From: Gammaproteobacteria bacterium
GTDB lineage: Bacteria; Pseudomonadota; Gammaproteobacteria; Tenderiales; Tenderiaceae
NCBI GenBank assembly: GCA_016200485.1
Contig: JACQEP010000020.1
Coordinates: 1-64,000, forward strand
Direction of reading: 5' to 3'
Length of the DNA: 64,000 bases
The notes beneath the pieces are model-generated. The model did no database searches, was not told the origin of the DNA, and saw nothing but the letters and a program-made list of their open reading frames with translations. Below are positions 44,505-54,431 of the stretch, one piece after another; positions within the stretch are counted from its first letter, which is position 1, and every line of letters begins with the position of its first letter. A program made the translations under genes and the position numbers.

Positions 44505-45266
44505 ATGGCCAATTTGCAGGCACTGATTTTCGATGTCGATGGAACTTTGGCGGATACGGAACGTGATGGTCACCGGGTAGCCTTTAACAAAGCGTTTGTG
44601 AACACGGGACTGGATTGGGATTGGTCGGTCGAGCTGTACGGCAAATTGCTGGCCGTCACCGGTGGCAAAGAGCGCATTCGCTATTATCTGCAAAACTTCA
44701 ACACCACATTTAAATTACCGGCGAATGGCGATGCATTCATCACTGAATTACATCTCGCCAAAAATAAAATCTTTGCCGACATGCTTAAGAACGGTGCGAT
44801 TCCGTTGCGGCCGGGTGTTGCACGCTTGTTGCGTGAGGCTCATCAAGCAGGTGTGCGTTTGGCAATTGCAACCACCACCAGTCCGGAAAATGTCGATGCC
44901 TTGTTGCGTTATGCCATGGCGCCGGAAGTGACGGAGTGGTTTGAAGTGATTGGCGCGGGTGATATCGTTCCGGCGAAAAAACCGGCACCGGATATTTATG
45001 TGCATGTACTCAAAGAATTGAATCTGCCTGCATCGGCATGTATGGCGTTGGAAGATTCGCGTAACGGTGTGCGTTCATCGGTGGGTGCACAGCTGAAAAC
45101 GGTGATTACCGTGAACGGTTATACCGAGCATGAAGATTTTGCCTCGGCAGCGCTGGTGGTCGATAGCTTCGGCGAGCCGCAACAACCGATGCGTGTGTTG
45201 CAAGGTAATGCCCACGGCCATCAGTATGTCGATTTAGCCTTGCTCAAAAAACTGCACGGCAGCTGA
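44505..45266 (+). CDS. CbbY-like HAD phosphatase
   Basis: 253 residues, HAD superfamily IA. Motif I D-V-D-G-T-L (nucleophile D10, with the acid/base D two residues on), motif II IATTTS, motif III lysine AKKPAPD and ALEDSRNGV. The cap domain and motif spacing resemble CbbY, which removes xylulose-1,5-bisphosphate, an inhibitor of RubisCO. The ATG at 44505 is used; GTG two codons upstream is possible. Genes of this type also occur outside cbb operons, so the substrate is inference. An aminotransferase gene follows 5 bases later. Confidence 0.82.
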   Translation: MANLQALIFDVDGTLADTERDGHRVAFNKAFVNTGLDWDWSVELYGKLLAVTGGKERIRYYLQNFNTTFKLPANGDAFITELHLAKNKIFADMLKNGAIPLRPGVARLLREAHQAGVRLAIATTTSPENVDALLRYAMAPEVTEWFEVIGAGDIVPAKKPAPDIYVHVLKELNLPASACMALEDSRNGVRSSVGAQLKTVITVNGYTEHEDFASAALVVDSFGEPQQPMRVLQGNAHGHQYVDLALLKKLHGS

Positions 45267-45271
45267 TCACA

Positions 45272-46441
45272 ATGACTTCCGATTCGCTGCACCTGGCTAA
45301 GCGTACCCATGACATCGAACCGTTTCATGTCATGGAATTGCTGGCCAAGGCGCGGCAATTGGAGGCGCAGGGTCGCGATATCGTGCACATGGAAATCGGC
45401 GAGCCGGATTTTCCCACCGCCGAACCCATCGTGCGTGCCGGTATAGAGGCGTTGCAGGCTGGTCACACTCATTACACGCCCGCCGTCGGCTTACTCGCCT
45501 TGCGGCAAGCGATCAGTGATTTTTACCGTCAACGCTATGCAGTGCAGGTAGAACCCGAGCGGATATTAATTACGCCCGGCTCGTCAGGTGCCTTGCATTT
45601 GTTGATGTCGGCATTGATTGATCCCGGAGATCAAGTGCTACTGACCGATCCGGGTTACCCGTGTAACCGGCATTTTGTGCGCCTGGTGGAAGGCGAGGCC
45701 GTGTCAGTGCCCGTAACCGCGGCAAGCGGTTATCAAATGACACTGGCGCAGTTGCAGCAATACTGGAATCCAAACGTTAAAGCAGTATTGCTGGCATCGC
45801 CTGCCAATCCCACCGGCACCTTGATCCCGCGTGCTGAGTTGCAAGCGATCACCGATTTTGTGCAGTCAAAGGGTGCGCACCTGCTGGTGGATGAGATCTA
45901 TCATGGTCTGGTTTATGGTGAAGAAACCGTCACTGCGCTTTCACTCAGCGATGAAACCTTTGTCATCAATAGTTTTTCCAAATATTTCGGGATGACCGGT
46001 TGGCGTCTTGGTTGGCTGGTGGCGCCGAGGCAGTATGTACCTGCGCTGGATAAGATTGCGCAGAATATTTTTCTTGCGGCGCCAACGCCAGCGCAATATG
46101 CGGCTCTTGCAGCTTTCCGACCGGAAACACTGGCAATACTCGAACAACGGCGCCGAGAATTTGAACAACGGCGTGATTATCTGATGCCGGAATTGAAGCA
46201 GCTTGGATTTGACATTAAAGTGATCCCGCAAGGCGCGTTTTATTTATATGCCGATTGCAGCCGCTTGACGAATAATAGTTATGACTTTTGTTTAAAGTTG
46301 CTGAACGAAGCCGGAGTAGCCATTACGCCGGGTATTGATTTCGGCCATCATGCACCGCAGCAGCATGTGCGCTTTGCCTATACCACTTCAAAGGAACGAT
46401 TGAAAGAAGGTGTGAAACGGCTGCGGGCGTTTTTGGGTTAA
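45272..46441 (+). CDS. PLP-dependent aminotransferase, class I/II
   Basis: 389 residues. GEPDFPTAEP near residue 44, the ASPANPTGT motif, and the PLP lysine in NSFSKYFGMTGWRLGWLVAP (about residue 233) define a fold-type I class I/II aminotransferase. The C-terminal substrate arginine lies in HVRFAYTTSKERL. It belongs to the large aspartate/alanine/aromatic group, and the amino acid cannot be told from sequence alone. It follows the CbbY-like gene by 5 bases and is probably cotranscribed with it. A paralogue of aspC (7158-8348), clearly distinct in sequence. Confidence 0.85.
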   Translation: MTSDSLHLAKRTHDIEPFHVMELLAKARQLEAQGRDIVHMEIGEPDFPTAEPIVRAGIEALQAGHTHYTPAVGLLALRQAISDFYRQRYAVQVEPERILITPGSSGALHLLMSALIDPGDQVLLTDPGYPCNRHFVRLVEGEAVSVPVTAASGYQMTLAQLQQYWNPNVKAVLLASPANPTGTLIPRAELQAITDFVQSKGAHLLVDEIYHGLVYGEETVTALSLSDETFVINSFSKYFGMTGWRLGWLVAPRQYVPALDKIAQNIFLAAPTPAQYAALAAFRPETLAILEQRRREFEQRRDYLMPELKQLGFDIKVIPQGAFYLYADCSRLTNNSYDFCLKLLNEAGVAITPGIDFGHHAPQQHVRFAYTTSKERLKEGVKRLRAFLG

Positions 46442-46971
46442 ACAAAGAGCTTGAACCGCCAAGGACGCCAAGAGCGCAAAAGAAACGAACGAAAGTTAAT
46501 AAGCAGGGAGTAATCTGAGTTGTAAAAATCTGGATTCAATCTGACATAAATATCAAATGATATCTTTATCATCATACAACACTCAAATCTAATATATATT
46601 TTCTGATCGCTCCAGCACTCGCTTGCTTAATGAGCAATAGACAGAAATTAAAGAACCGCAACGTTGCAGCTGAAATGGCAATTGTAGCTCGCCATGGTTT
46701 TTCGCTGGCGTCAGCACGCATGCCGCGAATCAGCTTAACGATTTTGAGATGGGTTCTAACCATATTTTAATATTTCGTTATGGTATATCGGATTTCGCTC
46801 TTCTATCATTGATCATAGTAGCTCCTCTTAACAGACTATAAAGTCAAATTCCTGCCATTCAAGCGTTCATCACTGATGGAGGTGAGATATAGGAGGCAAC
46901 TTTGTCGCTACGAATGATTGTTTAGGGTAATAACTCTTATCCCGGGCAATCAAGTCAATCAGGGAGGCACT
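46442..46971. other. 530-base intergenic stretch, no confident gene
   Basis: 46448-46490 holds one arm of a repeat (GAACCGCCAAGGACGCCAAG). The rest is AT-rich. A frame at 46630-46770 (+, 46 codons, MSNRQKLKNRNVAAEM...) overlaps a 63-codon one on the other strand at 46572-46763; neither is recognised. GGAGGTGAG and AGGAGG purine runs near 46875-46890 and TATAAAG near 46839 suggest the promoter of the export operon lies in 46780-46900. Confidence 0.4.
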
Positions 46972-47970
46972 ATGGTGAATAGTCGTTCAACGAGATCGAA
47001 AATCATCCTGATTGTTGTAGTCAGTGTCTCCGTCTTGGTGATCGTGTACCTGGTGACGCTGATGCGCCAGCCGGAGCTCCCTGAAGGCTTCGCGATGGGG
47101 AACGGGCGTACCGAAGCCACCGAGGTTGACATCACCACCAAGTTCGGTGGGCGGCTTGTACGGCTTTTGGGCAAAGAAGGCGATAAGGTTGAAGTCGATC
47201 AGGAACTGGCCAGGTTCGATACCCAAGAGCTGGCCGCCCAGCTGCGCCGGACGCAGGCCGAGGTTCGCCGCACTGAACAGGAACGGCATTTCGCTACCGC
47301 AGTGATCGCCCAGCGCAACAGTGAACTTTCTCTCGTCGAGAAAGATTTTGCGCGTTCGAAAGGACTCTACGAAAACAACAGCATCTCCCTGGAGCAACTA
47401 CAGCGGGATGAAACTGCGGTGGAGACCGCCAAGGCGGCCCTGGCGGCGGCGCGCGCCCAGTTTTCCAACACCGAGGCCGCCATCGAGGCCGCCATCGCCA
47501 ACTCTGAGCTGATCAAAACCCAGCTGGACGACAGCATGCTCAGGGCGCCCATCAACGGCCAGGTGCTATACCGGTTGGCCGAGCCCGGCGAAGTCCTGCC
47601 CGCCGGGGGCAAGGTGCTCACCGTATTTGATCCCACGGATATTTATATGACCCTCTTTCTGCCTACTCAAGAGGCGGCAAAGGTAGCGGTTGGCGCCGAT
47701 GCACGCGTTGTACTCGAAGGTATAGAGAAGATCGTTATCCCCGCCAGGGTCTCCTTTGTTGCGCCCAAGGCCCAGTTCACACCCAAAGAGGTCGAGACCC
47801 GCACCGAGCGCGAGAAGCTGATGTTTCGTGTCAAAGTCCAGCTAGACGCTGGGTTTCTGGAGACACACGCCGCCTTGGCCAAGACCGGCATCCCGGGCGT
47901 GGCTTACATTCGTCTGGATGCAAACACAGCATGGCCGGCATCGTTGCAGACGGTGGAACGTCCACAATGA
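46972..47970 (+). CDS. HlyD-type membrane fusion protein (YhiI-like)
   Basis: 332 residues. One N-terminal membrane helix (IILIVVVSVSVLVIVYLV, about 11-28), a biotinyl/lipoyl-like hybrid domain (TTKFGGRLVRLLGKEGDKVEV), a coiled-coil hairpin (about 90-180, rich in A, E, Q and R) and the beta-barrel domain (LAEPGEVLPAGGKVLTV and following). It links the inner-membrane ABC exporter to the TolC-type channel encoded downstream. The ATG at 46972 follows GGGAGG. First gene of the operon. The operon's third codon positions look GC-richer than its neighbours. Confidence 0.9.
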   Translation: MVNSRSTRSKIILIVVVSVSVLVIVYLVTLMRQPELPEGFAMGNGRTEATEVDITTKFGGRLVRLLGKEGDKVEVDQELARFDTQELAAQLRRTQAEVRRTEQERHFATAVIAQRNSELSLVEKDFARSKGLYENNSISLEQLQRDETAVETAKAALAAARAQFSNTEAAIEAAIANSELIKTQLDDSMLRAPINGQVLYRLAEPGEVLPAGGKVLTVFDPTDIYMTLFLPTQEAAKVAVGADARVVLEGIEKIVIPARVSFVAPKAQFTPKEVETRTEREKLMFRVKVQLDAGFLETHAALAKTGIPGVAYIRLDANTAWPASLQTVERPQ

Positions 47971-48002
47971 ACATTTTGCTGAAGCCATGGAGGGTATGAG
48001 TT

Positions 48003-50738
48003 GTGAACCCGGTTGCGAGGCTCAGCGATCTTACCCATCGTTACAAGAAAATTGTCGCGCTGGACGGTATCAATCTCGAGCTGCCCGCCGGTCACATGGT
48101 CGGCCTGATTGGCCCCGATGGCGTGGGTAAATCCAGCCTGCTGGCGCTGATGGCTGGGGTGCGCAAGATCCAGGCGGGCACTGTGCAGGTGCTCGGTCGC
48201 GACATGCGCCGCACGCGTTCCCGTCGCGCCATTTGCCCGCGTATCGCCTACATGCCTCAAGGCCTGGGGCACAACCTCTACATGGCCCTGTCGGTATTCG
48301 AGAACATCGATTTCTTTGGCCGGTTGTTTGGCCAGCCTCGTGAGGAGCGGCTCAGGCGCATCAAGGAGCTGCTCGAAAGTACCGGATTGGCCCCCTTTGC
48401 CGAGCGTGCGGCGGGAAAACTCTCCGGTGGCATGAAACAGAAACTGGGCTTGTGCTGTGCACTGATCCACGATCCGCAACTGCTGATTCTGGACGAACCC
48501 ACCACTGGCGTCGATCCCTTGTCGCGACGGCAGTTCTGGGAGCTTATCGAGCGGATACGCAGTCGGCGTCAAGGCATGAGTGTGATCGTGGCAACGGCCT
48601 ATATGGACGAGGCTGAGCGCTTCGACTGGTTGGTGGCAATGGACGCCGGCCGAGTGCTGGCCAGCGGCAGCCCGGCGGAGTTGAAGGCACGCACCGGCAC
48701 CGCCAACCTGGATGCGGCCTTCATCCAACTGCTACCCGAGCACAAACGCCGCGAGCACAAGGCGCTGATCATACCGCCACGCCAGGTTAAGCAGGGGGCA
48801 CCGGTGATCGAGGCCAGTGCGCTGACGCGTCGTTTTGGCGACTTCATTGCCGTTGACCAGGTCAGCTTCACCATCGAAGGCGGTGAGATCTTCGGTTTTT
48901 TGGGTTCCAACGGCTGCGGCAAGACCACGACCATGAAGATGCTCACCGGTTTGCTGCCCAGTTCAGGCGGCGAAGCGCGGCTGTTCGGACGACCCGCAGA
49001 TGCCGGGGACATCGATCTGAGAAAACGGGTCGGTTACATGTCCCAGTCTTTTTCGCTCTACAGTGAGCTGACGGTACGCCAGAATCTGCTGTTGCATGCA
49101 CGCATCTTCCAGTTGCCCAGGGAACACATCGAGGCGCGGGTGAAAGAAATGACCGGGCGCTTCGGTCTTGGCGACGTGACCGATGAACTGGCGGACAAGC
49201 TGCCCTTGGGCGTGCGCCAAAGGCTCTCTCTGGCCGTGGCGGTGATCCATGGTCCGGAAATTCTGATCCTGGACGAGCCTACGTCCGGAGTGGATCCCGT
49301 GGCCCGCGATCAATTCTGGGCGTTGCTGATACAGTTGTCGCGCGATGACGGCGTCACCATCTTCATCTCCACTCACTTCATGAACGAGGCCGAACGCTGC
49401 GACCGCATCTCCCTGATGCACGCCGGACGGGTGCTGGCTCAGGACTCTCCCGCGGCGTTGATGCGCGCACGCGCTGCCAAAAACCTGGAAGAGACCTTTA
49501 TTGCCTACCTGACAGAGGCCGCCGGAAACGAGCCTGCGGCGACCCAGCCTGGTACGGCGCTTGATCGCAATAATCAGGCCGCAGCGCCGCACACCAGATC
49601 AAAACGCCTACCCATCGATCCCGCCCGTGCCTGGGCCTATGCCCGCCGCGAGAGTCTGGAAATCGTGCGCGACCCGATCCGCATCGCCTTCGCTCTGCTT
49701 GGCCCTGTCATATTGATGATCGCCTTCGGCTACGGCATCACCTTTGATCTGGAAGATATCAGCTACGCGGTGCTCGACCACGACCAAACCCCGGAGAGCC
49801 GCAGTTATCTGGAAAATTTTTCCGGTTCGCGCTATTTCGATCAGCATCCGCCACTGCACCATTACGCTGAGATGGAAACCCTGCTGCGCAAAGGCCGGGT
49901 TACCTTTGCCATTGAAATCCCGCCGGGATTCGGCAAGGACCTGAAGCGTGGCCGGCGGCCGGAAGTGGGCATCTGGCTCGATGGTACGATCCCGTTTCGC
50001 GCCGAAACCGCGCGCGGTTACATCCTCGGTGTGCACCAGTTTTATCTGGAGCAGCGAATGCGCGGCGAGCCCGACTATAGGCAGCTCCCCATGCCGCTCA
50101 CCATCGAAACCCGCTTTCGTTACAACCAGGACTTCAAGAGCATCTATGCCATCGTGCCCGGCACCATCATGATGCTGCTGATTTGGATCCCTGCCATGAT
50201 GTCCGCCGCGGGGGTGGTGCGGGAAAAAGAGATGGGTTCCATCACCAACTTCTACGCCACTCCGGTGAGGGGGCTGGAATTTCTGCTGGGTAAGCAGTTT
50301 CCTTATGTGGTGATCGCCTTGCTCAACTTCGCCACCCTGGTGCTGTTGGCGGTGTTCCTGTTTCAGGTGCCGGTGAAAGGCAGTGTAGCGACGCTGCTGT
50401 CGGGTGGAGCGCTCTATGTCATCGCCACCACCGGCCTGGGTCTGTTGATCTCCTCGTTCATGAAGAGCCAGATCGCGGCGCTCTTCGGCACGGCCATTAT
50501 CACCACCATGCCCGCTGTTAATTTCTCGGGCTTCTTTGCCCCGGTGGCTTCCCTGACGCCCGGCGCCCAGATATTCGCTCAGATATTCCCCAGCAGTTAT
50601 TTTCAGCAGATCAGCCTGGGTACCTTTACCAAAGCGCTGGGTTTCGAGGCACTGATGTTCAATTTCTGGATGTTGGCGCTGTTGATTATGATCTATTTGA
50701 TACTGGCATTGAGCCTGTTGAAGACACAGGAGCGATGA
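48003..50738 (+). CDS. RbbA/YhiH-type ABC exporter: two ATPase domains fused to a permease
   Basis: 911 residues. ATPase 1 (about 6-235): Walker [10 protein letters not shown], signature LSGGMKQKL, Walker [13 protein letters not shown]; its H-loop reads ATAYMDEAE with no histidine. ATPase 2 (about 272-500): Walker [10 protein letters not shown], degenerate signature LPLGVRQRL, Walker [14 protein letters not shown]-loop STHFMNEAE intact. The last 370 residues are an ABC-2 permease with six helices and a large outside loop. RbbA of E. coli binds ribosomes and hydrolyses ATP, but this operon with fusion protein and TolC points to export. GTG start at 48003 behind GGAGGG. Overlaps the next gene by four bases. 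Confidence 0.9.
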   Translation: MNPVARLSDLTHRYKKIVALDGINLELPAGHMVGLIGPDGVGKSSLLALMAGVRKIQAGTVQVLGRDMRRTRSRRAICPRIAYMPQGLGHNLYMALSVFENIDFFGRLFGQPREERLRRIKELLESTGLAPFAERAAGKLSGGMKQKLGLCCALIHDPQLLILDEPTTGVDPLSRRQFWELIERIRSRRQGMSVIVATAYMDEAERFDWLVAMDAGRVLASGSPAELKARTGTANLDAAFIQLLPEHKRREHKALIIPPRQVKQGAPVIEASALTRRFGDFIAVDQVSFTIEGGEIFGFLGSNGCGKTTTMKMLTGLLPSSGGEARLFGRPADAGDIDLRKRVGYMSQSFSLYSELTVRQNLLLHARIFQLPREHIEARVKEMTGRFGLGDVTDELADKLPLGVRQRLSLAVAVIHGPEILILDEPTSGVDPVARDQFWALLIQLSRDDGVTIFISTHFMNEAERCDRISLMHAGRVLAQDSPAALMRARAAKNLEETFIAYLTEAAGNEPAATQPGTALDRNNQAAAPHTRSKRLPIDPARAWAYARRESLEIVRDPIRIAFALLGPVILMIAFGYGITFDLEDISYAVLDHDQTPESRSYLENFSGSRYFDQHPPLHHYAEMETLLRKGRVTFAIEIPPGFGKDLKRGRRPEVGIWLDGTIPFRAETARGYILGVHQFYLEQRMRGEPDYRQLPMPLTIETRFRYNQDFKSIYAIVPGTIMMLLIWIPAMMSAAGVVREKEMGSITNFYATPVRGLEFLLGKQFPYVVIALLNFATLVLLAVFLFQVPVKGSVATLLSGGALYVIATTGLGLLISSFMKSQIAALFGTAIITTMPAVNFSGFFAPVASLTPGAQIFAQIFPSSYFQQISLGTFTKALGFEALMFNFWMLALLIMIYLILALSLLKTQER

Positions 50739-51865
50739 CCGTGAGACGACCCCTCGCCAATATTTTTCAACTGGGCATCAAGGAGCTGTACAGCCTGCGT
50801 TTTGACCCGGTGATGCTGTTACTGATCGTGTATATGTTTACCTTCGCCGTGTTCGAGGAGGCCCAGAACGCCAACGTCGGTGTGGTCAATGCTGCAGTGG
50901 GCATGGTCGATGAAGATCGCTCCCAACTCTCCCGGCGCATCGGCGATGCCTTGTTGCCACCCCATTATCAGCCACCCGAGGCGTTGGCGATCGACGAGAT
51001 CGATGCCGCCATGGAAGCGGCCCGTTACGCGTTTGTCATCGATATTCCGCCGGGGTTTCAGGCGGACATCCTGGCCGGTCGGCCAACAGTGGTGCAGCTC
51101 AATGTCGACGCCACCGCCATGGGCCTGGCGGGAACCGGCGCCGGTTATATCCAGCGCATTATCGCCCAGGAACTGCACGCGTTTCAGCAAGGGGATAGCG
51201 CAACACCCGCTGTGAATATCGTCACCCGCGCCCGCTTCAACCCCAATCTGGACGCGACCTGGTTTCAAAGCGCCATGTCGATCACCAACAACATCACCCT
51301 GATGGCCATGTTGCTCACCGGCGCTGCGCTGATCCGCGAGCGAGAGCACGGCACTATCGAACATTTGCTGGTGATGCCGCTACGTCCGGTGGAAATCATG
51401 CTTGCCAAGGTCTGGGCCAACGGCCTGGTGGTGATCATCGCCGCCAGCCTCTCGCTGTTTATCGTCGTGCAAGGCGCCCTTGCGGTGCCTGTCAGCGGCT
51501 CGATCCCGCTCTATTTGACCGGGGCGGTGATCTACCTGTTCTCGGTGACCTCGCTGGGCATTTACCTGGCGACGCTGGCCCGCTCCATGCCCCAGTTCGG
51601 GCTGCTCACCATGATCGTGTATGTGATCATGTTGTTATTGTCCGGAGGCAGTACGCCGTTGGAGAGTATGCCAGTGCAGTTGCAGACCATCATGCAGTTG
51701 GTGCCGTCCACCCATTTTGTCCGGCAGGCGCAGGCCATTCTGTTCCGTGATGCCGGGTTGGCGATAGTGTGGCCGCAGTTTGCCGCCACCGCTGCCATCG
51801 GCGCGGTGTTTTTCCTGGCGGCGCTGCTGCGCTTCCGCAAGACCGTTACGTTGATACAGGGCTGA
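50735..51865 (+). CDS. ABC-2 type permease (YhhJ-like)
   Basis: 376 residues. TM1 near 27-45 ([17 protein letters not shown]), a large periplasmic loop (about 46-175), then five helices from about 190 to the end. [30 protein letters not shown] sequence ([19 protein letters not shown]) is the ABC-2 signature. It would pair with the permease half of the RbbA-type protein to form the transmembrane unit. ATGA overlap with the gene before. The TolC-fusion gene starts 28 bases after its stop. Confidence 0.9.
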   Translation: MTVRRPLANIFQLGIKELYSLRFDPVMLLLIVYMFTFAVFEEAQNANVGVVNAAVGMVDEDRSQLSRRIGDALLPPHYQPPEALAIDEIDAAMEAARYAFVIDIPPGFQADILAGRPTVVQLNVDATAMGLAGTGAGYIQRIIAQELHAFQQGDSATPAVNIVTRARFNPNLDATWFQSAMSITNNITLMAMLLTGAALIREREHGTIEHLLVMPLRPVEIMLAKVWANGLVVIIAASLSLFIVVQGALAVPVSGSIPLYLTGAVIYLFSVTSLGIYLATLARSMPQFGLLTMIVYVIMLLLSGGSTPLESMPVQLQTIMQLVPSTHFVRQAQAILFRDAGLAIVWPQFAATAAIGAVFFLAALLRFRKTVTLIQG

Positions 51866-51893
51866 AGCCATGAATTCAACAAGGGGCAGGGTA

Positions 51894-54242
51894 ATGAGGC
51901 GATATAAGCTGCTCGTCATGCTGGCCATACTGCTTTTATTGCTAGTGCCCACGGCCCAGGCGGCGAAGATCGTAACCATCGGCATTGTCGCCGATGGCCC
52001 AATTGAGCACAGCAGCTGGTCACCCGAGTTGTTTAAAAAAGAACTGCTGGTCATGACCCAGCCCGACTTCGACGTGCGTTTTCCCGCGGCAAAACAGCTC
52101 GATGGTGCCTGGTCGGCCGATCGCATCGCCGCGGCGTTGAAGCAATTGCAGAAGGATCCCGAGGTGGACATGGTGCTGACGTTGGGCTATGTCTCCAGCG
52201 CCGTCGCCGCCTTGAGCGGGCCGTTGCGGAAGCCGACCTTCGCGCCGTTTGTGATGGATGCAAACCTGCAGGGCCTGCCCAGAAAAAACAACGCAAGCGG
52301 CGTGCACAACCTGAACTACCTGAGTGGCGAGGCCGATTATATCCGCGACCTGCAAGTCTTTAAAAGCGTGGCCGATTTCAAAAAAGTCGCTGTGTTGATT
52401 GACGAAGCTAACTTCGCTGCTCAGCCCGGGCTGATACGCCGCGCACGGGAGGTGACGGCGGCTAGGGGTGTGGAGTTGCTATTTATCCAGCAACGCACCC
52501 GCAACGAGGATCTGGCGGCGCAGCTGCCACCGGATGTCGATGCCGTGGTGGTCACCGACCTGGCCCGTCTCAACCCGGCGGCCATGGACAGTCTTATCGC
52601 CGCCTTGATTGAAAAAAAGCTGCCCAGTTACAGTCTGCACGACTCCCGGCTGGTGGAGCAGGGTCTGCTGATGGCGGAGGCCCCGGCAACCGATTGGTCG
52701 CGGCTGGCGCGCCGCAATGCCTTGAACATGAATGCCGTGATACGCGGTGAGCCGGCCGAGCGGCAGCCGGTCAGTTTTAAAAGCAAGCGGCGTCTGACCA
52801 TCAATATGGCCACGGCGCGGGCCATCGGCATCTCCCCGCGCTTCGACATTCTGCACGAGGCCTTGTTGTTGCACGAGGAGCCTGAACCGCAAGGACGTCC
52901 GCTCTCCCTGGCGGCGATGGCCCTGGAGGCGGTCGCCGCCAATCTCGATCTGCGGTCAGCAGCCCTGGGACTTGAAGCGGGGCAGACGACGGTGGACGAG
53001 GCCCACGCCAATCTGTTGCCACAGATCAATGCCTCCATTGTTCATACCCAGCTTAATGACGACAGCACGGCGGTGATCAGCGGCGCGGCCGCCAAGCAGT
53101 CCTCCACCGCAGCAGTCACGCTGAACCAGTTGCTTTATTCCGATCAAGTACGCACCAACGTGACGATTCAACGCTATCTGCAACAAAACCGCCAAGCCTT
53201 GAAGCGCCAGTTGGAGCTGGACATCATCCTTGAGGCCACCACGGCCTATCTCAATCTGCTGAAGGCCCAAACTTTCGTCCATATCCGCCGGGATGAAATG
53301 AATCTCAGCCGCACCCACCTGGAAATGGCGCGCGACCGGCAACAAATAGGCGTCGCCAATCCTGCCGAGGCCTACCGCTGGGAAAGCGAACTGGCCACCT
53401 CCCGGCAAAGACTGCTCGATGCCCAGGCGCAACTTCAGCAAGCCCGCGATGCCGTCAACCGCCTGTTGCACCGGCCGCTCAAGGAGGCTTTTATTGCCGA
53501 ATCTGCCACACTGGATGATCCGCGCCTCATCGTCAGCCGCAAGGGGTTATTCGAATATGTGATCAATGACCGCTCCTTTGAACGTATGGGTGATTTTCTG
53601 GTAAAGGAGGGCATGGCTGCTTCGCCTGAGTTAACAGGCTTGGAGGCGCTGCTGGCCGCGACCAAACAGGAACTCGAAAGCCGCCGGCGCGCCTATTGGT
53701 CGCCGACGATAACCTTGCAAGGTAAAATTACCAATGTCATGGATGAGACCCGCGTGGCCGGTCTGTCTGCCGAGAACGATACCGATTGGTCTGTAGGCCT
53801 TAATATTTCGTTGCCACTGTACGAGGGCGGCGCCCGGCGCGCGCGGGTCTCTGGCAGTCGACTGGTGTTTGATCAACAATTGTCACAACGGGATGCCGTT
53901 CAGGAGCGCATCGAACAGCGCATCAGAGCGACGCTACACCGCATTCGGGCCTCTCACCCTTCCATTCAACTCTCCAAGGATGCTGCATCCGCGGCGAACA
54001 AAAATCTGGATCTGGTAACTGACGCGTATACCCGTGGTGCTGTCTCCATCCTTGACCTGCTGGACGCCCAGAACGCCGCACTGGTGGCCGAAGAGTCCGC
54101 CACCAACGCCGTCTTCGACTTTCTCATCGACCTGATGAACCTGCAGCGCAGCGTGGGCGGATTCGATTTCTTTCTTGATGCGCCGGGGTTGGACAGCTGG
54201 CTGGAACGTTTACAGCGCTATATTACGAGCGCGGAACGATAA
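51894..54242 (+). CDS. Fusion of an ABC substrate-binding domain and a TolC-type outer-membrane channel
   Basis: 782 residues. Signal peptide MRRYKLLVMLAILLLLLVPTAQA. Residues about 25-310 form a type I periplasmic-binding domain of the ABC_sub_bind group (TrpX-like): it closes with LTINMATARAIGISPRFDIL, the group's conserved end. Residues about 340-775 are a TolC repeat pair (ANLLPQINASIVHTQLND; AYLNLLKAQ; YWSPTITLQGKITN; RGAVSILDLLDAQNAAL). The start at 51894 is preferred (AAGGGGCAGGG upstream and a compact signal peptide); ATG at 51870 is in frame too. Last gene of the operon, giving a complete inner-to-outer membrane exporter. The fused binding domain is unusual for a TolC protein. Confidence 0.85.
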   Translation: MRRYKLLVMLAILLLLLVPTAQAAKIVTIGIVADGPIEHSSWSPELFKKELLVMTQPDFDVRFPAAKQLDGAWSADRIAAALKQLQKDPEVDMVLTLGYVSSAVAALSGPLRKPTFAPFVMDANLQGLPRKNNASGVHNLNYLSGEADYIRDLQVFKSVADFKKVAVLIDEANFAAQPGLIRRAREVTAARGVELLFIQQRTRNEDLAAQLPPDVDAVVVTDLARLNPAAMDSLIAALIEKKLPSYSLHDSRLVEQGLLMAEAPATDWSRLARRNALNMNAVIRGEPAERQPVSFKSKRRLTINMATARAIGISPRFDILHEALLLHEEPEPQGRPLSLAAMALEAVAANLDLRSAALGLEAGQTTVDEAHANLLPQINASIVHTQLNDDSTAVISGAAAKQSSTAAVTLNQLLYSDQVRTNVTIQRYLQQNRQALKRQLELDIILEATTAYLNLLKAQTFVHIRRDEMNLSRTHLEMARDRQQIGVANPAEAYRWESELATSRQRLLDAQAQLQQARDAVNRLLHRPLKEAFIAESATLDDPRLIVSRKGLFEYVINDRSFERMGDFLVKEGMAASPELTGLEALLAATKQELESRRRAYWSPTITLQGKITNVMDETRVAGLSAENDTDWSVGLNISLPLYEGGARRARVSGSRLVFDQQLSQRDAVQERIEQRIRATLHRIRASHPSIQLSKDAASAANKNLDLVTDAYTRGAVSILDLLDAQNAALVAEESATNAVFDFLIDLMNLQRSVGGFDFFLDAPGLDSWLERLQRYITSAER

Positions 54243-54342
54243 AACTCACGGATGGCTAGGAGGCACAGACTTCGCACTCAGGCGCGCAACAATCAGGAAG
54301 AGGACGATGAGCGATACGACCAGATGAGTTCACTATGGGGTA

Positions 54343-54419
54343 AGCCGCCAACGGCGGCTCACGGTGTTATGGGCGCCTTTGAGGCGCTCACAATCTCAAG
54401 CCACCGGCTTTGCCGGTGG
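54343..54419. terminator. Three tandem hairpins between convergent genes
   Basis: AGCCGCC-aac-GGCGGCT (54343-54359), GCGCCT-ttg-AGGCGC (54373-54387) and CCACCGGC-ttt-GCCGGTGG (54401-54419). They lie between the export operon (+) and prc (-). No T tract; probably a two-sided terminator or a repeat cluster. The 54252-54491 frame across it is not coding. Confidence 0.6.
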
Positions 54420-54431
54420 TATTTGACTGTA

